DNA of 64,000 nt from Bremia lactucae (Eukaryota > Oomycota > Peronosporomycetes > Peronosporales > Peronosporaceae), in assembly GCF_004359215.1 (NCBI RefSeq), contig NC_090612.1:3056954-3120953 (forward strand). The letters run 5' to 3'. The position numbers and the translations under genes were made by a program. Below the pieces are notes generated by a model. That model worked only from the letters and a program-made list of their open reading frames with translations. It had not been told where the DNA came from and made no database searches. Shown piece by piece: positions 45,300 to 57,689 of this stretch; position 1 is the first letter of the stretch; each line of letters opens with the position of its first letter.

Positions 45300-47518
45300 C
45301 ACAGTAGAGATTTCGATTGTACCATTATATTAGATGTAAAAGATCTTGAAGCATAGCAGACCAATATAGCTCATATGCCTGTAATTTCAATTTCGTTGAT
45401 TGACTCTTTTTAGATCACATTGAGAATACATCTCGGCAAACTTTCTAAACAGCGACATGCATTCCCGTGAACGCCTTTCCATATAGCTATCAGTAGTTAA
45501 GAAGTGAAATCCTTGCTTTGTCGACTCGACGTTCGGCGTGGAGGATGATTTAGTCCACGATGAAGTGTGGTCCTTCGATAATCATGCGGGACAAGACAGA
45601 AAACCAGAATCATGATTTATGACAATCACGGACAAATCTGAGCCCGATCTCTTGTCGTAACTTCCAGTTTCTCGCCCTTTTAAGGGCAGATCGAGCCAGT
45701 TTAAAAGCATGGCTCCACTCTTCCGGCTGCAGAATAGCTACAGTAACTGCCCTGCAGAGTAAAAAATAAGCCATCAGCTTGATACAGTATTGCTATGCAA
45801 CGTTAGCCTCTTGTCATACATGATGCAACTCCGTGCTAAGATTACCACAGCATACGCAGCTTCCCATACACACAATTTAGAGAGCAAGGTATACATATGC
45901 GTAAATGCGGGCCACAAATTTACGACTTTTTATGATCCAGTCCAATGCTAAAAATTGGCTTGAGGCAAAGAGAATGGCATGTATCCCACGGTTTTTTTTT
46001 TTTTAGGCTGTAAAGCAGACAGGCCTTCCCCAATGTCTCAGCATGGCGAAGAAAATACGAGCAGACGAAGCAGCAATTTCTAGGTCCCTCCCTTTTGGCA
46101 CCATTCTGAGCTCCGTCGAGATTAAGTTACAGTCAACATTCTGACATTTCCCTTGCTTCGAAATTGCGCGCTTTACGCACCTCAAGTGCCATTTCAACTC
46201 GACAAATTGGAGTAGTACCTCTGTTTAAAGCCTTAAAATCGTCTTTAGAGATTATCATTACATCATTGTGATGGGTCGTGTGTGGTTAGGGGAATCTTTA
46301 CTGAACTTTCATGCACAACTTGTTTTAAGAATGCTAATGTAAAATTCTCTAGCATTCTATAGGCGTTTAAAAGAACTGTACAATTTTTACATGCAATCGT
46401 ATTTTAGGGAATTATGCGGCTTTTAGGCAAGAGCCACAGGCCATCAAAATTATGTAGGTGTCATGTCCTAGAAAGAGTACTCGTCACGACATAAAGGTAC
46501 GTAACTTCGCTCAGCCCTGGCGCTTCGATAATTTTTTTCTAATGACCAGCTCTTTTTTAAGTTTACTTAAGTATATCAAGTTGAGAGCGATGCATGTATA
46601 TAATTTGCTTGGTCATTCTGAATGGCGATGACGCGCATAAGATTGATCTCTTGATTTGACAGACCATTCATTCTATGATATCCATCGACCATGGATAGAG
46701 GAATGGAGATGTCTAGAGCAAAGTATAATTATTTCTGCTGTGGTAAAATGTTTGTTCAGACTCGTCTGCTTAAGACTGAAAAAAATTAGACAACCTTACG
46801 TGATCAATGACGAGGTGGGAGCAAAATGTTGACAGCTCGCATAATGCTTCTAACCTGCACCCGGGTATCAAACCATTTCTTCCAGTGGCACCGAGTTTCC
46901 AGGCGAGACACGAAGGCGCCATTACATCATTGTACAGTTTAAGTCGAAACCTTTTTCGCCGGTGTCCGCAGGAAAGCTGCTATAGCTGATCTCAAGCAAA
47001 AAGCTAAGCCAATTAATTTATCCGATCTCATTTTGCTACCCAGTGGCAAGTCCGGCAACTACGACGAGTAAAAAATATCGGCTTGATTTGCAGACGTTGC
47101 GCAAAAGCCTCGTCTTTAATCGCTCAACGCGTTGCACTGCTCTGCATGATCTTGTCTGTAACGTCGTGCCAGTACTATCTGCAGACCGCAATTCTAAGTT
47201 TGAATCAGTTTTGCTTGAGCCGAAAATCAAATATTGGAACAGGAAGCCAAACCTCATTATTACTGTGCAGAAAACTGCAAGCTAATAATTTTTAACCATC
47301 CAGATTATGACGAACGGTTATGTGAATTTTTCGTCTTCGTTAAGAACAAATTGCAGCAAATAGCTTCATTAATTTGACAGAAAGAGCACAAAGAGCGGAA
47401 TCAGTTACACGATTAGGTAGTGTGTTAACAATTTCTTAATTATTAATAATCTCTATCCCCGTTACAAGAGCTTTAATTCCTTTTTGTCAAAAAAGGTACC
47501 TACTTCAGAAAATCAATT
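45300..47518. other. Intergenic, no gene supported
   Basis: 2.2 kb, AT-rich, with a poly-T tract at 45993-46003. Frames of 60-80 codons (for example 47043-47285) are featureless. Confidence 0.5.
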
Positions 47519-47599
47519 CGACAGCTGTGAGGTTTGAACTCACGCGGGTTACCCCAATGGATTTCAAGTCCATCGCCTTAACCACTCGGCCAAGCTGTC
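47519..47599 (-). tRNA. tRNA-Ser (UGA)
   Basis: On the minus strand: acceptor stem GACAGCT/AGCTGTC pairs perfectly, D-arm GGCCGAGTGGTTAAGGC is typical of tRNA-Ser, anticodon stem-loop ATGGA-CTTGAAA-TCCAT gives anticodon TGA, a long variable arm (TTGGGGTAACCCGC) follows as expected for serine, then the T-arm GTGAG-TTCAAAC-CTCAC. A T4 run about 7 nt downstream can end Pol III transcription. No intron. CCA is not encoded. Confidence 0.96.
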
Positions 47600-49170
47600 C
47601 TTATATTAAATCAAATTTTTAGACAAATTAAAATTATTTTTTTAAAGTCAAAATTTGCTCACTGATTCAATTTCACAAATACATATACATGTAGAATAAA
47701 AAATATATAGGTGCCATTTATCTCCCTCCATTTTTGGAATCCTCTCAGTTTGATATGATTTGCTAAATTTTTGCATGCAAAGTACGGTGAATACATCAAA
47801 AGCTTCGAGGAGTACGTCTTTGCCTTTGTTGAACAAGTTTCAATTAGAAAAAGATACGAGAATACGGCTATAAATTTTCGTTGTCAATTCTCATGGATCT
47901 ACAATATTCAGCTATGTTGGCCGCACAGGTAAAGCGCCATCCTTTGTTTGGCTCTTGCCATTTGAATTTATTATTTGTAACTCGTTTGTTTTTGTCAACT
48001 AAAGCTCTAACATTTATGCCGGTAAGAAGATAGGCCTGAGGTGTTTATGTCAGATTTTTTTTCTTGGCAGTAGCCACGAGAAGGCTTCTCAAGCAGCTTA
48101 CTGCTGGAAACTCATATATTTGTAAGGTAGCAAAGCGTGAGAAGGTCTTTCTCAGTGATTTCTAAAATATATTTTGAAATCGGTGACTTATATTCAAAAG
48201 AAGCCAATCACTTTTCAAGTCTTCGTGTCTGGTCCACGTCGTGGAAACCCGGACGCGTAGGGAGGCCAAGAATTGTCATCATGTTATCACACAAGAGATA
48301 ACCGAAGCTAGCCCCCATAGACGCGCAAATGTTACGTACGATAACTGAGAAATTCGTTGGGGACGCCCATTCCAATCGGGTCCATGCTTATACTTACACC
48401 GGTAACTTGTCATACTCGCTGCTCATCAGCACCATTTTCTTCGTGGCTTCGTCGCTAAATTTGACATGGTCTGTACCGTGAATCTTCTCTATTATTCATA
48501 CAAATACCGCCAGGTCAGCATTGTGCCAACTCAAATGCCTCAGAGCCATTTGACGTACTGCATATGACTTCAAATTTCTAAAAGATACTCGATTTCAGTG
48601 GCCTTGATCACGCATCTTATACAGGAAGAGATGACTGCATCACCCCAGCTTCATAGCGCCATTGCTACGTTCTGCCCAATGATTGTTCTCGACAGCACCA
48701 TTAGCCTTAACCTCCAATGTTATCTGCTTCACGAGCTTTACTTCACGAAAAGATTTTGCAGCGAATGCATTTACCGCCACCAAATGCATGCATTAAATTA
48801 GCCAATCATATCAAACTGAGAGAATTTCACCAAAACTGAGGGAATTTCACCAAAACTGAGAGATTAATGATCCCTGTATATAATGATGTGTTTATGTTAA
48901 GATTTGTTCACTAATTTAATGTTATCTAGTCTCGAGCGCTGTGCAATTTTAAAGATTAAATGCTTTTGGATGCAGTAGTACAGATCTTGCGCATCAATCG
49001 TTATTCACTAAGTTGACTTGTCCGTCCTGAAAGCGGAAGACGAAATGCCGACTGGGCGCTTTTGAAAGACAAAACTATAGTATGCAACGCTGCTATCCCT
49101 AGGGTCACTTAACTATCCCAATTATCCGTTTTAGTGCTTTAATTCGTCAGGCAGACGACAAGCATCGAGT
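47600..49170. other. Intergenic with a short tandem repeat
   Basis: No gene supported. At 48815-48862 a unit of about 21 bp (ACTGAG.GAATTTCACCAAA) is repeated about two and a half times. Confidence 0.5.
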
Positions 49171-49175
49171 CCAAG

Positions 49176-49666
49176 TGTAACGGGGTGTATCGTTTCATGA
49201 AATTAACACTAAAAGGTTGTTAATTAATATATTATCTAAAAGGTAGATAATGTTTGGAGGATATTACTTTATATAGTAATGTTCAGAAATCTTATCCATA
49301 AATAGGTATAGGCCATTATATCTATTTATCCCGCAGACTAATCAGCTGTAGATGTAAACAAAACAAAGAGACAGATAAGATAAGATAAGAATTAGTATTA
49401 GTTTATATTTAAGTTAGCATTAACAGATAGAAAGAAGAGATACTTAATTATATTAATACAGTTTTCATTTAACCTCTTTAAGCTAGTTGTCTTAAAGAGA
49501 AGTCTTCCTCTGCACGTACTAGTGTACGTGAAATAACGTAAGGCACCACTCGCAACTGAAGCAGTGCGAAGTGGACTTGTACTGAAGCAGTGCGAAGTGG
49601 ACTTGTACTGAAGCAGTGCGAAGTGGACTTGTACTGAAGCAGTACAAGTCGTAGTGCCCCGTTACA
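49176..49666 (+). repeat. Solo LTR with 5-bp target-site duplication
   Basis: 491 bp from TGTAACGGGGTG to CCCCGTTACA, so the ends are inverted copies. It is flanked on both sides by CCAAG (49171-49175 and 49667-49671), a perfect 5-bp target-site duplication as made by gypsy integrases. No internal region follows, which indicates LTR-LTR recombination. It is related to the LTR at 54218-54639. Orientation was assigned from that copy. Confidence 0.93.
49555..49632 (+). repeat. 26-bp tandem array inside the solo LTR
   Basis: Three exact copies of a 26-bp unit (ACTGAAGCAGTGCGAAGTGG + ACTTGT) followed by a partial fourth. The related LTR at 54218-54639 has only one such unit. Each unit contains parts that can pair with the following GCAGTACAAGTC. 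Confidence 0.92.
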
Positions 49667-50044
49667 CCAAGGACTAGGGTACGAAAAAGCAGCTCTAATC
49701 GTGCAATAAAATGAAGGGAATACTTACAGCATATTCGTCGCATAATTACCTTGTGGGCCACTGAATTGCGTAAATTAGCTGCTAGGCGCTGAAATTGAAC
49801 AATAGAAACTTTGAAGTATGAGCCGGAACTTTAAGATCTGAAGTAATTTTTACATGAATTAGGTTCGATCTCTCATACTTAGTCTCCGTTGTCCTTTTTT
49901 CAATCAGAAAGATAGATAATCAAACATGCTAGCAATTGATGCTGACTTGTGAACTCAAGGAATACTTATGTGCACACGTAGAAAAGGGCTGTTAAAAAAC
50001 TAAGACCTGGAAATGGGATGCACATCAAACCAGAAGTAAAGCCA

Positions 50045-51180
50045 GGTCAAATGAAGTGATACAGGCTCGGGAGGAGCCAATGAGACCTGCGTAAGTCGTT
50101 GCCCATGTCTATGAAATGGACTCTACGCATTATGGTGAAGCCATGAAAAGTTCGACATGCGAAGGGTGGAAGATAGCAATGACGGAAGAATTGAAGGCAT
50201 TGAAAGATTATTGGGTGTGTGGAAGTTCTGATTATGCGACCGCCCCACGCTAACCTCTTACGCACTAAATGGTGTACAAGACGAAGACTGATTCTAATGG
50301 AGATTCGAACGGCTAAAGGCCAGGCTTGTGGCATGTGTTAACGAGCAGGTATATGGAATTGATTATAAATTTATTTTTTCTGCTGTTATATATATGTCAA
50401 CAGTTAAAGTTTGGCTGGCATTGGCGGCCACTTAAGGAGTTCCAGCCAAGCGTAGAGACATTCCGAATGCTTACGTTAAGGCGTTTAAAGAGCCAGGATG
50501 AAAGAGATACCTCCACGTACCGCAGTCGCTGGAACTGGGTACTGAAATATTAAGAAATTTGGGCGTCAAAGACAAACAAGAAGTTGTATCGAAACAACGA
50601 AAAAGTTTGTACAGCTTGAAAAAAGCCGAGCATCTCTGGAGCCAATTGCTACATCAAAAACTGAAAGAAGCAGGGTTTCGGCAATGCATCTCAGATATGT
50701 GGCTTTATTGGAAACGAGGCAATATTGGTATTGTTGTTGTAGGTGTATATGTCGATGATCTGCTGGCTATAGGGACAAGCTCAAGGGCTGTAGAACATCT
50801 TTTCAATGGATTGAAGAGTTTATTCATTAAAGACCTGGGTCAAGTTAACAAGTTCCTAGGAATGCGAGTGAAACTCGAAGATGCTCAAGGTGAACCCTAG
50901 ATCAGGAAGAGACTATCCCGGAAATTTTGCGTGAGCATGGAATGCTGGAAGCGATCCCCACGCGTGCACCAATTGGCGCCGACTGCTACGAAGTAGCAAC
51001 GAGTGATGTCACCTTTCTCGAGAGCTCATTGAAGGATGGGGGACCCACAATTAAGGATTTTGAATCACTTGTTGGGTCTTTATGTGGATGGGATGTCGAG
51101 GTGTACTAGACCTGATATAGCTTTCGCGGTTCGCAAAGCTACGAGACATACAAGCTGCGACTTGGCACATCTCTAGAAAA
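50045..51180 (+). pseudogene. Ty1/copia reverse transcriptase remnant
   Basis: Decayed copia RT on the plus strand. HYGEAMKSSTCEGWKIAMTEEL at about 50130 is the RT entry block; MVYKTKTDSNG follows; the frame 50559-50900 has SLKKAEHLWSQLLHQKLKEAGF and the catalytic VGVYVDDLLAIGTS with YVDD intact, then KDLGQVNKFLGM. 50930-51150 has FESLVGSL...TRPDIAF-like sequence, the start of the RT-RNase H connection. Several frameshifts and stops; no LTR recognised. Confidence 0.82.
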
Positions 51181-52322
51181 GAAGTAGCAGCAATACCTGC
51201 CAGATGCTAAGCCTCGAAGATTTTGATCTACACTGGTGGTTGGTGCAGCCTCCACGACAAGAAGTAATACATGTAGCGTCGGGGAAAGGATGAAACGCGT
51301 CCAAGAATTTTTTTTAGAGGGGCCTCAGACAGGCAGCGAGTTATCCTTGACCATCTAAATGTGCTTCCGGCAGCGGAGGTCTCCAATCCATCTGTTCAGC
51401 ACGGCCGCGGAATCCCTGTTGGTGCTCTTCGGCATCAATTGCTGGGATATTAATCGCAAAGCTCTACTCAGCGGGATCCATCGCGGTTTGAAGTCATCCA
51501 GAATTATTTGCGGCCTGTAAGTCGATGCAGCAGCTGCGGAGAAGCAGGAGACAATAGAAGAAGACGTCGACAACCTCTTCCAGCTCCCGCAGTGACTAAA
51601 TTGGTACTCTTGATGCTCTTGGTGCTGAGGACGAATGGGAGCATTTTAAATACCCACCAAACGTAAATAACCAGTACCTGGAGATGGTTGAATAAGTTTA
51701 TTTTTGCTAGTTATCAAGAAAGCAAGGAGAAATTTAGCATAGCTATCTGCATCGCTGAGATTTGGGTATTCAAAAATCACCGTGCGAGACTTTGCGGCAG
51801 AAAAGCGCTCGTAGAAGACGTGGATACAGTCCGGAGCAGGCCCACCACGAAGGAACCGTGGAGCCGTAGCTCCTAAAAATCTAGCTTCACTAATATAGGA
51901 AATTGCGCCGGAGGTATGGATCAAGTTGTGCCTTTACTGTTGTCGGTGCAGGTTGGCTTGCAATGAAGCAGTGCTAGCGAAAGGTGCCCCATTACGCGTA
52001 ACCTCGCGGTTAGTGCTGCCGCAACTTATGGACCGAGCTACAATGGGATAGAAATTTTATCTAACTGTTGCCCCTATTGTGCGTACAGCAACGGAACAAA
52101 CACTCAATCAAACAATGCATATTCATATACGGTCTTGATCTTGGGTTTCGAATGGAATACTTCTTCTCCTTGATCTTCAAAAGCCAATGTTCTGTGAAGT
52201 TGATTATTCTGGTCCGTATTCAAAGTTCAATATTCTGCACGTGTTGTGTAACCATGATCTTATGGCTTTCTGCATGAAAACCCTGAAACCCTAAAATTCA
52301 TCACTTATTTTAATGATAATCC
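51181..52322. other. Unassigned sequence between copia fragments
   Basis: Only short frames. A stretch near 51962-51994 (GAAGCAGTGCT...GGTGCCCCATTACG) resembles the 3' end of the LTR at 49176-49666, perhaps a tiny LTR scrap. Otherwise nothing supported. Confidence 0.35.
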
Positions 52323-52910
52323 CTACCTAAGATCGTTGTGCAAGTGAATTTTTCCTGGGTTTCGATACACGGTACACAAGGAACCCAAGGCCGCAATGTC
52401 CTGTAAATCTGGCACTTGATTTTTAAGCACTTCGAGTGGTGATGCTTGTTTTGCATTTGCGCTCGTAGGACTATGATATAAAATGTAGGCGGCGTATTTC
52501 ACGGCATCTCTTCCAAATGATAAAGGTGACCGACTAGCGAATATCATTGACCTTTGCCATGTTTGAAATCGTCCTGTGCATACGCTCTGCTTTGCCATCC
52601 GAAGCTTGATTACGAGCTTCGCTGACTTGACGAGCTATTCCAATGGTTTTGCAAAATAAACCCACATTTTCGTATTCGCCACCTCCATCTGTACGCAATA
52701 CGTGAATCTTATATCCAATTCCTTGGATGTAAACATCTCACTTTCAACCGCACCTCTTAACCTTTCATCCCCGGCCAACCTGGATTGAGAAGCTTCTATC
52801 TTCTTCATTCGTTCATCCATTCCAGAAAACATGTCCATCATCTTGGATAGTGCCTCAGTTTCTGTACCCCTTTCAGAGATATGAGGTGGTATGGTTGTTG
52901 CCAATTCCGA
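52323..52910 (-). pseudogene. Ty1/copia integrase remnant, opposite strand
   Basis: Minus strand, in two frames: VLRTDGGGEYENVGLFCKTIGI then RQVSEARNQASDGKAERMHRT near 52560-52715, and SMIFASRSPLSFGRDAVKYAAYILYHSPTSANA at 52390-52560. This is the copia integrase core, with the DDE Asp and Glu regions recognisable. Upstream, 52720-52904 encodes MATTIPPHISERG...DERMKKIEASQSRL, a coiled-coil-like N-terminus fused to it, suggesting a deletion between gag-like and integrase sequence. Confidence 0.75.
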
Positions 52911-54217
52911 CCTACCCCTTTCGTGACTAGAAGTTGTGGAAGTTCGACATTACTTCGAGGTGATGTGGTAATTGGTCATAACCTGTTAAAATGGTGTAAG
53001 AAAGGGGGTAGCTTTTGAACGACGTAGTACGTGGGAAACTAATATGTATACTCTTAATCCTACTTGTGCATCACTAATAAGCCTGTCCTAAATTACTTAA
53101 TAGGAGTTAACTAGTATCTGACACATCATAGAGCATGCGACAACGACTGTACCTGCTTTGTGTGTATCATGAAAAGTCGCATTACGCACCTTCTCTGCGC
53201 GTAACTTGAAACATCGCCCTATGCACCTTCTTTGTGCATTTTTTAACAGGCTTAGCTTTATAAGACAATGTTGCTCCCAGTGACACTTTTTCAGTTTGAT
53301 GTGCTGCAATCAACAATCTGCTAAATTCGCCTTTTGCGAAGGAGACATACAAAAAATACAGTACTCCTTACATAGAGTGGATATTAATACATAAGGCGTT
53401 AATCCTTTACTCAAATACGTTTTACTTAAAAATATTTCACATTCTACAAGCAGGATCGAAATTTTAAGAAATTCGAATGCCAAGTGAGACAGTAGCAAGT
53501 GGAAAACGGCATTAAGTGCAGCGCTTTATCATCACAAATGAGCAGACCGCGAAGACAGACGTACGACATCGAGTGGATCTGTGTCGCACGAAAGCGCACA
53601 TGCCTCTTCATGGACGAGCATAGGCATTCAATTAGAACTTCGGTACTAGACTACTGCTTGGCCGTGGGCTCATTGGTGCAACCTACGATCAACAAATATG
53701 AACTCCCTCTCCTCCATATTATTGACATCTAAGCAACAAACAGCATGTTTACCTTTGCATACTGCTTTATGAGAAACGAGACTTCGGCAGAAGTTTTTCG
53801 GCAACTGCAACTTGTTCAAATTACCTTCTAGGCTTTCATAATGCAGCACACACCTATGTCACCATCGAGAGCTCGCGCTGATGAGTGCGCTTTCAGGTAT
53901 GTTTCCTAATGCATCTTACTTGCTTTACCACTGGTAGATCAGCAAAAACACTTTCTTAAGCACAGGAGAGTTTTTCAAACCTGGCAAAAATTCAAGGAAA
54001 ATCTGTAATGGTTGTGACAGCAATAAGTTGGCTCCCAATTCGCACTCTGAAGTTGTTCATTAAAAATCTGTAATGCTTGTGACAGCAACATGTGAATTTC
54101 CCTGCAGCTTCGATGAGCTACCTTGAGGCAACTTGCAGGCGTACGAAAGCACATTGTCGCTGTTTTACTGCGAAATACGCATCACTATGGGCTTTTAAGA
54201 AAATCGCGGGTAAGAGG
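52911..54217. other. Intergenic, no gene supported
   Basis: 1.3 kb. A 77-codon plus frame at 53499-53732 shows no features. A sequence AAAATCTGTAATG.TTGTGACAGCAA occurs twice, near 53998 and 54064. Confidence 0.45.
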
Positions 54218-54639
54218 TGTATTGGGGTGCATCGTTACACTAAAATAAAACAATAAGGTTGTTAATTAATACATAATCTAAAAGGTATATGATATCTGAA
54301 GAATATTACTTTAGGTAGTAATATTCGGGAAGCTTATCCATTGGTAGATATAGGCCATTATATCGATTTTCTCCGCGGTCCAGTCAGCGCTGGACGCGCG
54401 CAAAGAGAGAGACAGATAAGACTTTATTGCATGTTTAGTATTAGTTTATAATTAAGTTAGTAGTAAATAGATAGAAACAGAAGAACTTAAATATATTAAA
54501 TACAGTTATCTTTTAAAAGCAAGTGTTTAAAGAATCTTCCTCTGCAGTACTATTGTACTTGAAGTGAGGCACCACTCGCACTGAGGCAGTGCGAAGTGGA
54601 CTTGTACTGAAGCAGTACAAGTCGTTGTGCCCCGTTACA
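54218..54639 (+). repeat. 5' LTR of the chromodomain gypsy element
   Basis: 422 bp, from TGTATTGGGGTGCATCGTTACA to GTGCCCCGTTACA. Shares with the solo LTR at 49176 the GGTTGTTAATTAATA, ATATAGGCCATTATATC, GAGACAGATAAGA and GGCACCACTCGCA blocks. CC and TGGTAGGACTTTG follow as a putative primer binding site. Confidence 0.88.
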
Positions 54640-54782
54640 CCTGGTAGGACTTTGTTGTCCGTCCAAGGACCACAGTCCCATCATCTAACATGTCCATTTT
54701 AGATGATAATTGAAATACGCATCACGTTTCGCGTGATAGCTACTCCTTTCTAAGTGACATAGAAAGGAGTGCGGTCGAACGA

Positions 54783-55495
54783 ATGAGTTCGACTGTAGGG
54801 AACGATGCAATTTTAGCCATGCTGTCCGGTTTGAACAGAGATGCCCTTCATTCAGCCATCGCCAAGTTCATACATCATGACCTTGACAAGGCGAAGGAGA
54901 AGATAGCCTTGCTTAATCAGCAAGGCTCTCAACAGGCAGAACTACTGAGGTTACAGCAGGTACAGACCCTGTCCCTGGGATGACGCACCCGCGTCGTCCG
55001 GAAATTTTTAAGATTGACATCTTTAAGTATAGGGGAGTCGAAGAAGACTCCCTCTTGAGATGGTTTGTCTAGTTGGCTGATGCCATAAGGGCTCGTCACA
55101 TCGTCGACGAGCAAATGCAAGTCGCATTTGCTCAGTCAAATTTGGCAGGTTGTGCCAAAATTTGGGCACTAAGCCTTAAGTTGCGCGACCCAGTCTTTGG
55201 GTCGCTAGAGGCTTTTAAAGACTGGCTCAAGCAGACGTTTGAACCGCCTAGGGCTGAGTTCAGAGCTCGATCAGATCTTCTGAAACTCAAGCAAGGGAAG
55301 CGTGATGTTCACGCTTATGCCCAGCACATACGACTCTTAGCGAGCTGTATCACAAGCAACCCAGTTCATGAACACACGTTGATTACGGTGTTCATGCTGG
55401 AGGTCCAGAGCCTATGGGCCTCTCTTACGTCGATAGCGAGCGACCTCGCTTGCAGAGAAGCAATCGCTGTCAAAATTAGGTCACTAAGCTCATGA
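54783..55495 (+). pseudogene. gag with a frameshift
   Basis: Begins MSSTVGNDAILAMLSGL with a coiled-coil-like KAKEKIALLNQQGSQQAELLRLQQ. A stop at about 54981 breaks the frame, and 55073-55495 carries the capsid core: AQSNLAGCAKIWALSLKL...FKDWLKQTFEPPRAEFRARSDLLKLKQGKRDVHAYAQHIRLL, the typical retrotransposon gag domain. It ends without a zinc knuckle. Confidence 0.83.
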
Positions 55496-55679
55496 GTGTA
55501 GTGTCTCACGCCCAGTACCTAAGGGTATTGGATATACTTATGGACCGAATGCCAAAAAGGGCAACAATCGCGGGTCCGACGTTGTTGAAAAATCGCAACA
55601 GAGAGGCAAACCGCAAAAAAGCGGTCAGGGTGAGTAGGGGCGCAATGTTCTATTAATCCAGCAACCCAAAGAGAATTTG

Positions 55680-56139
55680 CAAATCTCTTGACGAAAGTTG
55701 CTCCAGACACACAATCATTATGTGTCTCTGCACCTGGTGATGAGGTATCTCTCATCACCTTGAAGTTAAAAGTGACAAATGATCTGTCACTCAGAGCCCT
55801 AGTGGACTGCGGAGCGTCAAATAAATTTATTCGTCGCCAGTCGCTAGAGGGTCGTAAGCTCAAATATGTTGAGCGCGACATTGGATGACGGTGCGTCTAG
55901 CGACAGGCGCATCGATAACAGTAATGACACGCGTAGTAACATTTCACTGTACGTTAAAAGATTTGCAGGACGATGATCATTTCATCGTACTGGATTCGGA
56001 TAACAAATTTAATGTCATCTTAGGCTTACCTTGGCTCAGAAAACATGATCCAAGAATCAGCTGGCAGCATCGATCCGTGAAGATGCCTGCCACTTGTTCA
56101 ACAGATGGCCATCTGATGAACGTCTTGGAGTGTCCATAA
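55680..56139 (+). pseudogene. Retropepsin, active site altered
   Basis: LRALVDCGASNKFIRRQSLEG is the active-site strand; the catalytic triplet reads D-C-G instead of D-[ST]-G. A frameshift at about 55885 leads into TVRLATGASIT...FNVILGLPWLRKHDPRISW, the C-terminal half. The Asp itself is kept. Confidence 0.82.
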
Positions 56140-56267
56140 GCGTGTGGATGTACTACGAGTGAGCGAGGGACTTAAGACAAATCCCTTATGCAATGATTTG
56201 ATTAAATTCAGGGGCGTATTCCCTGAAGTAGTTCCATGCAACATGCGTAAGGATAAAGGCACTTGAC

Positions 56268-57140
56268 ATGAGATCGAGCTCAAGCCGGGCTCGAAGTACC
56301 GTGTCATCAAGCAGTAGCCACTGCCTCGTGAACAAGTACTTGCGATCTATAATTTCTATATCATTGATTAAAAGCGGGCCATGTAAGGAAGTCAACCTCC
56401 CCACACAGCTCTCCGACCTTCTTGTGCGAAACGCCACAGGTGGGTGGCGGATTGTGCACGTTTTTAATAAATTGAATGCTGCAACGGTACCGGCTCAAAC
56501 GCCGATACTTAGAAAAGACGTAATTATCGATGGTATGTCTAACAGTACCATCTTTTCGTCTATGGATCTGACGGATGGGTTTTATCAGATCCTTATACGT
56601 GATCAGTACGTCGTACACAGCAGTGAGACCTCGCACTGGGATGCTCTCATAATGGCTAGTAATGGATTAGAAATGCCCCGGCAACATACAACAGATGCGT
56701 AACGAATCGTTGAGATCGGTGCGAGAATTCGCACCGAGGTATTTTGACGATGTATTCTTCCATAGCCGGGCCATGGACGGAAAGACGGACGTTGAAGTTC
56801 ATAAAACTCACGTTCGTCAGGTTCTTACACTTATGCGAAAGCATAAGTTGTATGCAAATCTCAAGAAGTGTATATTCGCTGCAAGCGAAATACCACTTCT
56901 TGGTGCATTGTCGGTAAACACGGCGTGCGTCCTGATCCCGAAAAGATCAAGGCAATCACCGACTGGCCAATTCCAGTCGATGTCAAGGGTCTTAGAAGTT
57001 CCTTGGTTTAGCGGCGTACTTGCACAAGTACTCTCGCAATTATGCAGAGATGACAGTTCATCTATCTCGTCTCTTGAAATAAGACGAGAAATGGTTATGG
57101 AACGCTGATTGTCAGCGTTCGTTTAAAAGTATCAAGCAAA
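56268..57140 (+). pseudogene. Reverse transcriptase
   Basis: GGWRIVHVFNKLNAATVPAQTP, SSMDLTDGFYQILIRDQ, then a frameshifted palm region to VREFAPRYFDDVFFHSRAMDGKTDVEVHKTHVRQVL and the thumb KHKLYANLKKCIFAASEIPLLGA. The FDD pair is intact. Several frameshifts. Confidence 0.84.
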
Positions 57141-57660
57141 GCTTGATGCAATCGCCCATCTTGGTGATTGCAGATCAAAATAGACCATTTCATGTGGTCT
57201 GTGACGCCAGCGATTTTGCAATCGGCTGCGCGTTATTGCAATACGATACAGACGGCGCGGAGCGCGTCGTCTGTTACCAATCGCGTCAACTGCAACCATC
57301 TGAACGCAATTACCCAGTGCATGACAAGGAACTCCTTGCCACGATATATGCATTGGCTAAATTTAGGGTCTATCTCCGAGGAGATAGACCGTTTATCGTA
57401 TATACGGACCAGGCGTCATTACGCACGGCCGTAAATAGCTTACACCTCTCGCAAAAATGGCGAGGTGGTTGTCTTTCTTCGCGGAATACAACTTCTCCGT
57501 GGAATATAAACCAGGACGACTTAATGTCGTCGCTCATGCGTTATCACGCTGACCAGATTTCGAGCCGGCTGCGCGCTCCAATAGTGAAAATAATCCTACT
57601 GTTTCAACACTCATTACTAGTGTTCCGTCGTCAACTTTATTTGATGACATAAAGAAAGCC
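57141..57660 (+). pseudogene. RNase H
   Basis: FHVVCDASDFAIGCALLQYDTDGAERVVCYQSRQL, NYPVHDKELLATIYALAKF and FIVYTDQASLRTAVNSLHLS define a gypsy RNase H, with the catalytic Asp of CDAS and Glu of DKELLA present. The frame breaks near 57480. Confidence 0.85.
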
Positions 57661-57689
57661 TACACATAAGATAAGACCCTCTGCGTTTA

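Noticed and set aside
49555..49632. Possible CRISPR-like array
   Set aside because: The units are contiguous with no variable spacers and lie inside an LTR; a simple tandem expansion.
50326..50553. Small membrane-protein-like frame
   Set aside because: It is the copia RT segment read out of frame after a frameshift; adjacent frames show RT motifs.
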